A DNA stretch of 24,224 nucleotides. Origin: a virus. The translations under genes were made by a program, and so were the position numbers. Below the pieces are notes generated by a model. It saw nothing but the letters and a program-made list of their open reading frames with translations. It did not search any database and was not told where the DNA came from. This document shows positions 6,060-12,030 of the stretch, in pieces; the first letter of the stretch is position 1, and each line of letters begins with the position of its first letter. The DNA lies in the IMG/VR virus record IMGVR_UViG_3300033144_004508, positions 1 through 24,224 of that record; one strand, written 5' to 3'.

Positions 6060-6371
6060 ATGAAAAGACGCATAATGGAAACATCAATCATGACAAGTCG
6101 TGGAGCATCAAGGGTCATCACATACGGCTATGACACAAAGATACCAGGACTTGCAGTTATGAGAGTTACTTGCACCGGAAAGCTTTTTACGTCAATTCAT
6201 GTACGAAGCGGGCTTTCAATATTGTTATACGATGAGTCAGCGATGAGGATTAAAAGATTCGTAGAAAAATATCTTAAAGATTTTGATTTCCTTTTAAATG
6301 CTGACAACTTAACTAAGGATAGAAGCCTTTGGCGATGCGTACGCGCACATAAGTCTAAAGAAGGATTGTAA
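6060..6371 (+). CDS. Hypothetical basic protein
   Basis: 103 residues, basic, with an N-terminal MKRRIMETSIMTSRGASRVI and a central strand-rich region, ending WRCVRAHKSKEGL. AAGGTGA upstream serves as SD inside the previous gene. No known domain is recognised. The following 248 bases (6372-6619) contain no gene with a convincing start. Confidence 0.6.
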   Translation: MKRRIMETSIMTSRGASRVITYGYDTKIPGLAVMRVTCTGKLFTSIHVRSGLSILLYDESAMRIKRFVEKYLKDFDFLLNADNLTKDRSLWRCVRAHKSKEGL

Positions 6372-6619
6372 GAATTGGTACACTGCCATGAAAAGTTTAA
6401 TAATATCTTAAAAGCAATACTTGACACGCATCAATAAGCATAATACGTTTTGTTGAAAAAAGATCTACTGAAAGTATTGATTGGTTGGGATAAAACGTTG
6501 TTAATTCTTGCTAATTCGATGGTAGGTCAATATTACAACTTGACTTTTGTTGGCAAGCCTGATATATCTATTGAATTAAAGGCAAAATCTTTTATTTGAT
6601 TCCAATCCGGAGGTAAGAA

Positions 6620-6940
6620 ATGGATAAGAAAAAGGCAAGGGTAGCGCTAAGGAAAAGCATCAAACACTGGTGTATTGATATTAGGAAGCCATTTTTTTCT
6701 GGTGATAGTATATTTGAAAATTATTGGATAAAAGATGGTACTAAGGTAAAAATGTACGGTAATGACTGCGAGTTATGCAAGCTATATAATTACAAGTGCT
6801 ATATGTGCCCACTATCACTATTTGGGAGCAAGTGTAACGATAGAAGCAGCGAATATTCTATCTTTCGAAGAGATTTAAATCTAAAATCAGCAAACAACAT
6901 GATAACTGTATTAATTAAAGCATATAAGGAAGTACTGTAA
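6620..6940 (+). CDS. Cysteine-rich hypothetical protein
   Basis: 106 residues with GGAGG eight bases before the ATG. The N-terminus is basic (MDKKKARVALRKSIKHWCID); the centre has CELCKLYNYKCYMCPLSLFG and SKC, four or five cysteines that could form a zinc site. A similar layout is seen in 717-1010 on the other strand. It is the last gene of the rightward operon. Function unknown. Confidence 0.65.
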   Translation: MDKKKARVALRKSIKHWCIDIRKPFFSGDSIFENYWIKDGTKVKMYGNDCELCKLYNYKCYMCPLSLFGSKCNDRSSEYSIFRRDLNLKSANNMITVLIKAYKEVL

Positions 6941-6955
6941 AACATAATTACCAAT

Positions 6956-7003
6956 GAGGTGTATGATATCCATAAAAAGGACATAATTAAAATCATACAC
7001 CTC
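6956..7003. repeat. 12-bp inverted repeat between convergent operons
   Basis: GAGGTGTATGAT (6956-6967) is perfectly inverted at 6992-7003, with a 24-nt AT-rich spacer. It sits between the stops of the rightward 6620 gene and the leftward 7011 gene. The design (12-bp arms, long spacer, convergent stops) is the same as at 129-180. A bidirectional transcript end is plausible though no U tract follows. Confidence 0.55.
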
Positions 7004-7010
7004 TATGCAA

Positions 7011-7172
7011 TCATACTATCTCATATCCATCGCAGTCTATGATATAGTCCTGGACGATTTCTGTTAATTCTTCATCTGTACAAATCATATCAAGTGATCT
7101 TTCTCTATTAAACATATCATCGTTTGCAGAAATTTCTATCTCAGATACTTCTCCGTAAATTGTTTCAATCAT
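7011..7172 (-). CDS. Hypothetical acidic 53-residue protein
   Basis: ATG at 7172 with AAGGAGG directly upstream encodes MIETIYGEVSEIEISANDDM, then FNRERSLDMICTDEELTEIV and an acidic end (QDYIIDCDGYEIV). It overlaps the previous gene by eight bases. It is the last gene of the leftward operon. No family is recognised. Confidence 0.55.
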   Translation of the reverse strand: MIETIYGEVSEIEISANDDMFNRERSLDMICTDEELTEIVQDYIIDCDGYEIV

Positions 7173-7344
7173 TTAATTGCCTCCTTGTATTATAATCGCT
7201 ATAATTATTTTGCAATAACTCATTATATACTTTAATTAATTTTGATGCGAAGATAAAATCTTCATCGATGATAGGTTCCTTGATGTTTATGCAAAAATGT
7301 TTTATGATTTCCGCTAATGCTGTCATTGCCTCTGACTTATCCAT
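7165..7344 (-). CDS. Hypothetical 59-residue helical protein
   Basis: ATG at 7344 preceded by GGGAGGTAGATA. The product reads MDKSEAMTALAEIIKHFCIN, then IKEPIIDEDFIFASKLIKVY and NELLQ, all probably helical. Its 3' end contains the SD and start of the next gene, so the two are probably translationally coupled. Confidence 0.55.
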   Translation of the reverse strand: MDKSEAMTALAEIIKHFCINIKEPIIDEDFIFASKLIKVYNELLQNNYSDYNTRRQLND

Positions 7345-7357
7345 TATCTACCTCCCT

Positions 7358-7564
7358 TTAGTACGCAATTAACCTATATATACCATGATTTATTTCCTCT
7401 ATTTGGCACGGCCTACATCCAGATACATCACCGCATGTACAATTATTGATACCACATAGATTTCTACGGGCGGTTGTTATCTGGTTGTGTGTTAATATAC
7501 CATCTTTTTTTACAATTACGTTACATTCTGTGTCGTGATAATTATTAGTAAGTTTTACTTTCAT
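7358..7564 (-). CDS. Hypothetical cysteine-containing phage protein
   Basis: 68 residues. It starts MKVKLTNNYHDTECNVIV and has a central CGINNCTCGDVSGCRPC cluster with five cysteines, probably a small metal-binding knuckle. The SD AAAGGAGAAT lies in a 37-bp stretch shared exactly with the start of 7847-8053. No defined family is recognised. Confidence 0.65.
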   Translation of the reverse strand: MKVKLTNNYHDTECNVIVKKDGILTHNQITTARRNLCGINNCTCGDVSGCRPCQIEEINHGIYRLIAY

Positions 7565-7594
7565 TTTTTATTCTCCTTTTTTATTTATTGTTTT
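7558..7594. repeat. 37-bp direct repeat over a start region, copy 1
   Basis: The segment is identical to 8047-8083. On the plus strand it begins CTTTCATTTTTTATTCTCC and contains the SD and first codon (ATGAAAG) of the leftward genes at 7564 and 8053. Related, imperfect versions precede the genes at 7781 and 11698. Identical initiation cassettes would allow coding regions to be exchanged by recombination. Confidence 0.6.
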
Positions 7595-7781
7595 TAAGAT
7601 GATCTTTCATTTTTTCGTCAATAACGCTATCTGAAACAAGACAATCAATACATACCTGTTCATGCCATGGCGCTTGTTCAGTTTCGTGGCAAATGCAATG
7701 TAGCTCAGAATCAAGTTCATATTGTTTTTCACATCTATCACAAACATATTTTATTGGTTTTAAATAATTTTTTGGCTTCAT
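7581..7781 (-). CDS. Small zinc-ribbon-like protein
   Basis: 66 residues with two cysteine pairs, CDRC near residue 14 and CIDC near residue 46, plus CICHET between them: a likely treble-clef or ribbon zinc site. AAAGGAGAATACA gives a strong SD for the ATG at 7781. No specific family or function can be named. It is 65 bases downstream of the 7847-8053 gene. Confidence 0.65.
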   Translation of the reverse strand: MKPKNYLKPIKYVCDRCEKQYELDSELHCICHETEQAPWHEQVCIDCLVSDSVIDEKMKDHLKNNK

Positions 7782-7846
7782 TGTATTCTCCTTTTTTGTT
7801 TTATTGTTTTTATTATCACAATATTTCTATTACAATCATTAGAGTA

Positions 7847-8053
7847 CTATTTGATACTGACAGTTTTCTCAACCCATAAAATTCCATCACTTAAAGAATC
7901 AAAATCCTTGTGTTCACCGTGAACACGTGCAAGATAATATCCATTTCGTGATTCTACCTTAAGTGAAGACTGACAAATTCCAGGTGTTAGTTTATTAGGT
8001 TCTGTGTATTTCCAAGATTTTGTATCTTTATCGTATGTTAATTGACCTTTCAT
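7847..8053 (-). CDS. Hypothetical protein, first gene after a sigma-54-type promoter
   Basis: 68 residues, beta-rich in pattern (MKGQLTYDKDTKSWKYTEPN, later YYLARVHGEHKDFDSLSDGI). The ATG at 8053 has AAAGGAGAAT upstream. The promoter at 8105-8122 should start transcription near 8096, giving a leader of about 43 bases. That leader contains an 11-codon frame MMTKTINKKGE. No family is recognised. Confidence 0.6.
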   Translation of the reverse strand: MKGQLTYDKDTKSWKYTEPNKLTPGICQSSLKVESRNGYYLARVHGEHKDFDSLSDGILWVEKTVSIK

Positions 8054-8083
8054 TTTTTATTCTCCTTTTTTATTTATTGTTTT
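8047..8083. repeat. 37-bp direct repeat over a start region, copy 2
   Basis: Identical to 7558-7594; it covers the SD and start codon of the 7847-8053 gene. The flanks differ immediately outside the repeat. Confidence 0.6.
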
Positions 8084-8104
8084 CGTCATCATGCCTATAT
8101 ACTA

Positions 8105-8122
8105 CTGCAACCCGTGTGCCAA
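8105..8122 (-). promoter_or_regulatory. Sigma-54-type promoter
   Basis: Minus strand: TTGGCACACGGGTTGCAG, with GG (8120-8119) and GC (8108-8107) ten bases apart. This is very close to the RpoN consensus. It continues TAGTATATAGGC, as in the other members. It would read 8053 down to 7011. Confidence 0.75.
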
Positions 8123-8242
8123 GTCTTATGAAAATGATAAATTTTCATAAAAAAGCTATATGTATTTAAAATCATTATATAAAATATATTATAATTAAAA
8201 ATATAATCATTCCAGCAATTTTATACATTACATGACTTACAA

Positions 8243-8288
8243 TAAAAAGTGACAATTTTTGTCATATTGACAAACTTTTTGTCATATT
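8243..8288. promoter_or_regulatory. Putative activator-binding element, copy 2
   Basis: The first 30 bases equal 3225-3254, with TGACAATTTTTGTCA overlapping TGTCATATTGACA. A further half site TTTTTGTCATATT follows (8276-8288). It lies about 120-165 bases upstream of the -24 element at 8120, within the range used by enhancer-binding activators of sigma-54 polymerase. It also adjoins the end of 8295-8489. Confidence 0.6.
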
Positions 8289-8294
8289 AGCTAT

Positions 8295-8489
8295 TTAAAA
8301 TTTCCGAAATAAAACTTCCTTTTTGTATATATCATCAGCTTTAATATACATACTGTTCGCAGAGCATCGTGATGCTTGATCACCAGCATAGAATAGAATA
8401 TCAGCATCCTTATTCAATTTTAAGATTTTCTCAAATGCCTTGTCAGATATTTTTCTGAGTCTTTTTATTTCGATTTCGTTTAGTAACAT
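8295..8489 (-). CDS. Hypothetical protein ending in LFRKF
   Basis: 64 residues from the ATG at 8489 (AAGGGGTGA upstream); a GTG three codons earlier is in frame but overlaps that SD. Helical N-terminus (MLLNEIEIKRLRKISDKAFE), a Cys-containing centre, and a tail YKKEVLFRKF. The tail is shared, in protein and DNA, with 4395-4658. Function unknown. Confidence 0.6.
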   Translation of the reverse strand: MLLNEIEIKRLRKISDKAFEKILKLNKDADILFYAGDQASRCSANSMYIKADDIYKKEVLFRKF

Positions 8490-8494
8490 TTTAT

Positions 8495-8692
8495 TCACCC
8501 CTTGTGTAATTTTATAATCATTTCAAATACTTCGTAACTACGGTCAAACATGTATCCAGGTGGTATCATGTTAGAGTCGTAGAAAGTGTTTATGCATTTC
8601 AGTATGCGGTTATATCTTTCAGTATCGTAAGCAGTGAATACATAACCATTGTGAGCTTGATAACCAGTATTTATATAACTTCTTCTTTTCAT
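8495..8692 (-). CDS. GYQAHNG-family hypothetical protein (paralogue of 10280-10477)
   Basis: 65 residues from the ATG at 8692, which has AGGAG eight bases upstream; an in-frame GTG at 8701 lies within the SD region. MKRRSYINTGYQAHNGYVFT aligns with MKLRRIYNPGYQAHNGHVFT of the 65-residue protein at 10280-10477, followed by D-x-x-RYNR and an IN pair in both. The C-terminal halves differ. A conserved N-terminal binding surface with a variable partner part is one reading. No known family. Confidence 0.7.
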   Translation of the reverse strand: MKRRSYINTGYQAHNGYVFTAYDTERYNRILKCINTFYDSNMIPPGYMFDRSYEVFEMIIKLHKG

Positions 8693-8772
8693 CTTACCCA
8701 CTCCTAATTATATTATTTTATATATTTATGGACAAATGTATTTCAGTATTATCACGATCTCCAATAAAATCC

Positions 8773-8958
8773 TTATAACATTACTTGCAAAACACATAAG
8801 CTTTTTTTAATGCAAAATCCTTCTTGGCATAATGCATTGATGTTTCTCAGACCATCGCACATAACAAAGAATCGTTCATTGCCCTTATTGTAGCCTTTAG
8901 CAACTCCATATGTTACTGTGTGTTTCTTGTTTTTGTGTTGCCATTGTTTTATCTCCAT
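8773..8958 (-). CDS. Hypothetical 61-residue protein
   Basis: The frame starts at 8958, about 22 bases after the start expected from the promoter at 8990-9007. It begins MEIKQWQHKNKKHTVTYGVA and carries FFVMCDGLRNINALCQEGFC. No clear SD precedes the ATG. The C-terminus (CIKKSLCVLQVML) is unusual and may reflect an altered 3' end. Function unknown. Confidence 0.45.
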   Translation of the reverse strand: MEIKQWQHKNKKHTVTYGVAKGYNKGNERFFVMCDGLRNINALCQEGFCIKKSLCVLQVML

Positions 8959-8989
8959 GGTTATTATTGTTTGCGTTCATGCCTATATG

Positions 8990-9007
8990 TAGCAATTTGC
9001 ATGCCAA
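8990..9007 (-). promoter_or_regulatory. Sigma-54-type promoter
   Basis: Minus strand: TTGGCATGCAAATTGCTA, with GG (9005-9004) and GC (8993-8992) ten bases apart, followed by CATATAGGCATG. It is somewhat weaker than the others (CAT for CAC). It would read 8958 to 8295. Confidence 0.6.
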
Positions 9008-9088
9008 CTGTGATAATTATTTTCATGTTAGTAAATTCAATGGTTTGTAATATTTGCCTATTTAACAGGTTGGGTAATGTTACATTTT

Positions 9089-9120
9089 TTGTCAAATAGT
9101 GTGACAATTTTTGCAATATT
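9089..9120. promoter_or_regulatory. Putative activator-binding element, variant copy 3
   Basis: TTGTCA (9089-9094) and TGACAA (9102-9107) face outward across seven bases, followed by GTGACAATTTTTGCAATATT. That string differs from the copies at 3231 and 8249 only at two adjacent bases (CA for TC). It lies about 85-115 bases upstream of the promoter at 8990-9007. Confidence 0.5.
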
Positions 9121-9332
9121 TAAAACCTATTCATGAAGTTTCTTTGGTGAGCATGTCCTGCTTGATCAAAGTATATGTAAGGATGACTGTTTAGTATTCT
9201 GTCTGGTACTATATATCCAGATCTTATTGATTGTTCAACTTTACGAACCCAAATCTTTTCAACATCGTATGTATCAGCTTCATGGTAAAGATAAAAACTA
9301 TTGCTATGGAATTCATTAAATGTATATTTCAT
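9120..9332 (-). CDS. Hypothetical protein
   Basis: 70 residues, with GGAG eight bases before the ATG at 9332. It is rich in aromatic residues and histidine (MKYTFNEFHSNSFYLYHEAD, then YDVEKIWVRKVEQSI). The start overlaps the stop of the upstream gene by four bases, so the pair is likely co-translated. No family is recognised. Confidence 0.6.
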   Translation of the reverse strand: MKYTFNEFHSNSFYLYHEADTYDVEKIWVRKVEQSIRSGYIVPDRILNSHPYIYFDQAGHAHQRNFMNRF

Positions 9333-9526
9333 TTTAACACTCCATCTATTATCTTAAACAGTTCTGTTTCAATTTGTTCGTCGCACAAATAGCCATCTAA
9401 TGCTTTTTTAAGTGCATTGGGTACGCATATATCAAATAAACACCAAACATATACCTTATCTGCCAATCCATGCCTTTTATATTTTTCTCTTAGTCGTGGA
9501 TTGATAGCATGTCCATATTCTATCAC
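9329..9526 (-). CDS. Hypothetical protein, start codon uncertain
   Basis: 65 residues if started at the GTG at 9526, which has no SD. The same frame stays open upstream to an ATA at 9565, which has AGGAGG six bases before it and would add 13 residues (x-EIKQDHYKELKEV). The best reading is a gene whose original start was ATG at 9565 and is now ATA, or which uses a rare ATA start. The rest reads IEYGHAINPRLREKYKRHGL and ends DGVLK. Function unknown. Confidence 0.55.
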   Translation of the reverse strand: MIEYGHAINPRLREKYKRHGLADKVYVWCLFDICVPNALKKALDGYLCDEQIETELFKIIDGVLK

Positions 9527-9580
9527 TTCTTTTAATTCTTTATAGTGATCTTGTTTTATTTCTATATTGTTCCTCCTAAC

Positions 9581-9934
9581 TTAAGCATGTTTTAGGTAGT
9601 AAGATTGTCCGTCAAAATCAATCTTATTGTAATCACTTTTCATGTCACTTGCCACACCTACCCAGTCTATATTGTTTATTATGAAGTCTGGAACCATTTT
9701 CGGCAAATATCCGCAAAGAACTGTTTCCTTGCATAGTTGGGTAAGACAGTCTTCGTGTATAAGGGTAAAGTTGTATGCTTCAAGATTCCTGCATTGCCAA
9801 AGAAGTAAGTTTAGTTTTGCAAGGTACTCTATGTCATTCCTCAACTTATATGATCCAAGATTCTCAAGATAATCTATTTCTTCGGCAATGTTTTCTGAAC
9901 TTATTGTTCTATCATAATTTGTTATTGTATTCAC
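9581..9934 (-). CDS. Hypothetical protein with a C-terminus like ArdA-type antirestriction proteins
   Basis: 117 residues. It begins with GTG at 9934, preceded by GGAGGGATAG. The N-terminal half is helical (NIAEEIDYLENLGSYKLRND). The end, IDWVGVASDMKSDYNKIDFD then GQSYYLKHA, is reminiscent of the W-x-x-x-A-x-D ... F-x-G-x-Y-Y tail found in many phage antirestriction (ArdA-type) proteins. That is a weak, by-eye resemblance; no DNA-mimic acidic pattern is obvious over the whole length. Confidence 0.6.
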   Translation of the reverse strand: MNTITNYDRTISSENIAEEIDYLENLGSYKLRNDIEYLAKLNLLLWQCRNLEAYNFTLIHEDCLTQLCKETVLCGYLPKMVPDFIINNIDWVGVASDMKSDYNKIDFDGQSYYLKHA

Positions 9935-9946
9935 CCTATCCCTCCA

Positions 9947-10273
9947 TTATTGTTGTTTGGTTTTAAAATGATTCTTTAAAACATATTTATTTAAATCGTT
10001 TTTGGCCATAATGTAACTTGCTTCGGCATAATTATTTAATGTACGTTCTTTGTTGTGTATAACAGTTTGTTTAATCATTGTCAAGACCTTTATAAAAAAA
10101 GTGTTTTCTTTCAATACTACAGTGTCTAAGTTAATTCCAAAACCATACTTATCAAATGTTATCTCGCTTGCGCCAACAAATTGTTCAGCTTCCATTACTC
10201 GGTAGAATATCCAAGGTAATACTTTATCATTTGCATCTGCGCCGTAATATTTTGTCATGTTCTCCGTTATCAT
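9947..10273 (-). CDS. Hypothetical protein
   Basis: 108 residues. The start at 10273 follows GGGGGG very closely; an in-frame ATG at 10258 (MTKYYGADANDK) with GGAG upstream is an alternative. The sequence has a central beta-like part (FDKYGFGINLDTVVLKENTF) and a helical C-terminus. No domain is recognised. Confidence 0.55.
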   Translation of the reverse strand: MITENMTKYYGADANDKVLPWIFYRVMEAEQFVGASEITFDKYGFGINLDTVVLKENTFFIKVLTMIKQTVIHNKERTLNNYAEASYIMAKNDLNKYVLKNHFKTKQQ

Positions 10274-10279
10274 ACCCCC

Positions 10280-10477
10280 CTATTTATTATTAATGATTGA
10301 GTTGTAAACAAACGTGCTATACAGGTAATCAAGAACGTCCTCTAGAGCAAGGTATCCATCCACTACAAGGCAGTTGATTGAGTCTTGTACACGATTGTAT
10401 CTGTCACAGTCATCTCTTGTGAATACGTGACCATTATGAGCTTGATATCCTGGGTTGTAGATTCGTCGTAGCTTCAT
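10280..10477 (-). CDS. GYQAHNG-family hypothetical protein (paralogue of 8495-8692)
   Basis: 65 residues with AGAGGATAAT upstream of the ATG at 10477. The first 33 residues share R-x-Y-N-x-GYQAHNG-x-VFT-x-x-D-x-x-RYNR-x-x-x-x-IN with 8495-8692. The C-terminal half (VDGYLALEDVLDYLYSTFVY) is unrelated and helical. Function unknown. Confidence 0.7.
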   Translation of the reverse strand: MKLRRIYNPGYQAHNGHVFTRDDCDRYNRVQDSINCLVVDGYLALEDVLDYLYSTFVYNSIINNK

Positions 10478-10488
10478 ATTATCCTCTC

Positions 10489-10641
10489 TTATTTCTTGGT
10501 TTTTGCTATCTCTTTCTTGGTTGCCTTCCTTGTACCTGACTCGGTCGAAATGTAATAAGTCTCACCTATTAAAAGCAATGCATATCCTGTATGGTATCCT
10601 GTTGATGTCCTGCTGCCTTCACTTTGTGTTATTCGTTTCAT
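10489..10641 (-). CDS. Hypothetical basic 50-residue protein
   Basis: The ATG at 10641 has AAGGGAGGGTGAC upstream, so this start is preferred over an earlier in-frame ATG at 10680 without an SD. The protein begins MKRITQSEGSRTSTGYHTGY, has a short beta hairpin (ALLLIGETYYIS) and ends in a lysine-rich tail (TKKEIAKTKK). It follows the 10643 gene directly. Confidence 0.55.
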   Translation of the reverse strand: MKRITQSEGSRTSTGYHTGYALLLIGETYYISTESGTRKATKKEIAKTKK

Positions 10642-10642
10642 G

Positions 10643-11221
10643 TCACCCTCCCTTGTTGTTTGTTGCCAAATGCTTTGCATAGTTATAGGCTACTTTCCCC
10701 AAACCATAGTCACCAATTCTGTAGGTTGTTTTCTTGCCAGACTCAATAATCCTTCTATCATGTGCGTCCTGTTCCGATTGGGTAGCTCTATTGAATAATG
10801 AGCGAGACATTGGAAGGATACGATCAACCTCTGCTGTTTTTAATTCTGCACCTACAGATACCAAATTTCTTACTTGTTCTTTTAACGGAAGTATCTCACC
10901 ACCATTGAGGCGTATTTGCTTATTGAGTGCCTTTAATATCCTACCCCTTGCCATTGGAGTCTCGCTGCCTGCAAAACCGTCGACGTTATCAAACTCTATC
11001 TTTTTAATTCTATCTATTTCTGCCTGCTCAGCATTTATCATAGCCTGCCTTTCCCTGGAAGCCTTGTTTGCACTATCACGCCCTTGTTCAGTCACAACGT
11101 ACTGCCTCGCTAATTCAATCGTTTCAAAGATAGGATTACCAAACTCGCTATCCATATTTTCCCTTACTGCATACTCTGCGCCCCTCTCAAGCCTTACTGT
11201 GTAAATATCGTATTTTTCCAT
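10643..11221 (-). CDS. Hypothetical protein, largest of the leftward accessory genes
   Basis: 192 residues from the ATG at 11221 (AAGGGAGCTATCAGG upstream); an in-frame ATG at 11251 is less likely. Layout: an N-terminal beta-rich part (MEKYDIYTVRLERGAEYAV), a charged helix rich in Ala, Glu, Arg and Gln near residues 45-75 that looks like a coiled coil, a helical middle (ARGRILKALNKQIRLNGGEI), and a C-terminal TYRIGDYGLGKVAYNYAKHL. Its base composition is visibly less AT-rich than its neighbours', which may mean separate acquisition. No known domain is recognised. Confidence 0.65.
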   Translation of the reverse strand: MEKYDIYTVRLERGAEYAVRENMDSEFGNPIFETIELARQYVVTEQGRDSANKASRERQAMINAEQAEIDRIKKIEFDNVDGFAGSETPMARGRILKALNKQIRLNGGEILPLKEQVRNLVSVGAELKTAEVDRILPMSRSLFNRATQSEQDAHDRRIIESGKKTTYRIGDYGLGKVAYNYAKHLATNNKGG

Positions 11222-11234
11222 CCTGATAGCTCCC

Positions 11235-11447
11235 TTATGATATTTGTTCATAATATGGTCTTACGTAGCCTATGCCCATGTGAGGCGCTAACTTGTCGAG
11301 GTGCCTCTTTGCACCAGATTCTGTTTTGAACATGTGAGGTGATTCACCATAGCCTACAAGGCTCTTCTTCCCATATTCCCACGGTGTTAGCGTTCCCTCC
11401 GAATTGTATTTTATGCCTGCAATGTATCCAATTAGCTTCTCTTCCAT
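11235..11447 (-). CDS. Hypothetical protein
   Basis: 70 residues from the ATG at 11447 (AGGAGGGATAAC upstream). The open frame runs further back, but without an SD. It starts MEEKLIGYIAGIKYNSEGTL, then YGKKSLVGYGESPHMFKTES and ends with HMGIGYVRPYYEQIS. A small alpha-beta fold is likely; the F-K-T-x-x-x-A-K-R-H-L stretch resembles substrate-independent phage modules but no family can be named. Confidence 0.6.
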   Translation of the reverse strand: MEEKLIGYIAGIKYNSEGTLTPWEYGKKSLVGYGESPHMFKTESGAKRHLDKLAPHMGIGYVRPYYEQIS

Positions 11448-11464
11448 GTTATCCCTCCTATTTG

Positions 11465-11698
11465 TTATATGAAGAATTTTTCCGGATAGTCCATATCGTC
11501 TACATTCTCTGTATCCATCCACGCATCAAATTTAGATTGATTTCTTTTTTCTAATTCATCCATAATCCATCCACGAACTGTAGGGACACGCCTGTCTTGA
11601 TTATTGTTAGTTTTACCAAAAAGTTTACAAAGTTCAGAAACGCTTTTTGATTTCATTGTTTGATCTACTTTTTTCATTATTTGATCTACTTTTGTCAT
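11465..11698 (-). CDS. Hypothetical protein of a plasmid/phage type ending WMDxxN...KFF
   Basis: 77 residues from the ATG at 11698, with GAGGAG eight bases upstream. The frame is open further upstream and includes MMTKTNNKRGENK, which resembles the leader peptide before 8053, but no SD supports that start. Near the start, KVDQIMK/KVDQTMK is a seven-residue repeat. The end RVPTVRGWIMDELEKRNQSK, then FDAWMDTENVDDMDYPEKFF resembles small proteins common on plasmids and phages with a T-x-R-x-W-I-x-DELE-x-R pattern. Function unknown. Confidence 0.65.
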   Translation of the reverse strand: MTKVDQIMKKVDQTMKSKSVSELCKLFGKTNNNQDRRVPTVRGWIMDELEKRNQSKFDAWMDTENVDDMDYPEKFFI

Positions 11699-11748
11699 TT
11701 TGTTTTCTCCTCTTTTATTATTTGTTTTCGTCATCATGTTCTTATAGT

Positions 11749-11767
11749 AATGCAATGCGTGTACCAA
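11749..11767 (-). promoter_or_regulatory. Sigma-54-type promoter
   Basis: Minus strand: TTGGTACACGCATTGCATT, with GG (11765-11764) and GC (11753-11752) ten bases apart, then ACTATAAGAAC. It differs from the consensus by T for C at one -24 base. It would read 11698 down to about 9120. Confidence 0.6.
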
Positions 11768-12030
11768 GTCAACAAAAAAACATAACTTTTTATAAAAAAG
11801 TTGTATATATCTAAAAATATTACATAAAATACCTTGTTTAATATGCCATAGCGACCAGACGCATAGTGCTGTGAAATAGTTATTGTCCGATATTCTGGAT
11901 AGTGTATCGTACAGTTGTGTAAAATTCATACATTGCGCATAATCATGAGATAGTAGATAGAATGACAATTAAAATTGATATCATCTATTATAATAATCAG
12001 TTATAAAAAAATGTATGATTAAATTATAAT
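11768..12030. other. Divergent control region between two sigma-54-type promoters
   Basis: About 260 bases with no convincing gene, between the leftward promoter at 11749-11767 and the rightward one at 12031-12047. A TGACAATT half site with an imperfect partner (TGACAATTAAAATTGATATC, 11963-11982) lies about 50-70 bases upstream of the rightward promoter and roughly 200 from the leftward one. It is the only sequence here resembling the elements at 3225 and 8243. Confidence 0.4.

Noticed and set aside
6421-6446. TTGACA with TAATAC as a promoter
   Set aside because: The spacing is 14 bases, too short for a sigma-70-type promoter.
6453-6599. 48-codon forward frame starting with TTG in the gap before 6620
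   Set aside because: No SD and no recognisable motif; could be a remnant, but support is too thin.
10734-11204. Long forward frame of 156 codons
   Set aside because: Antisense to 10643-11221, which has the better start, SD and operon context; the forward product is of shadow composition.
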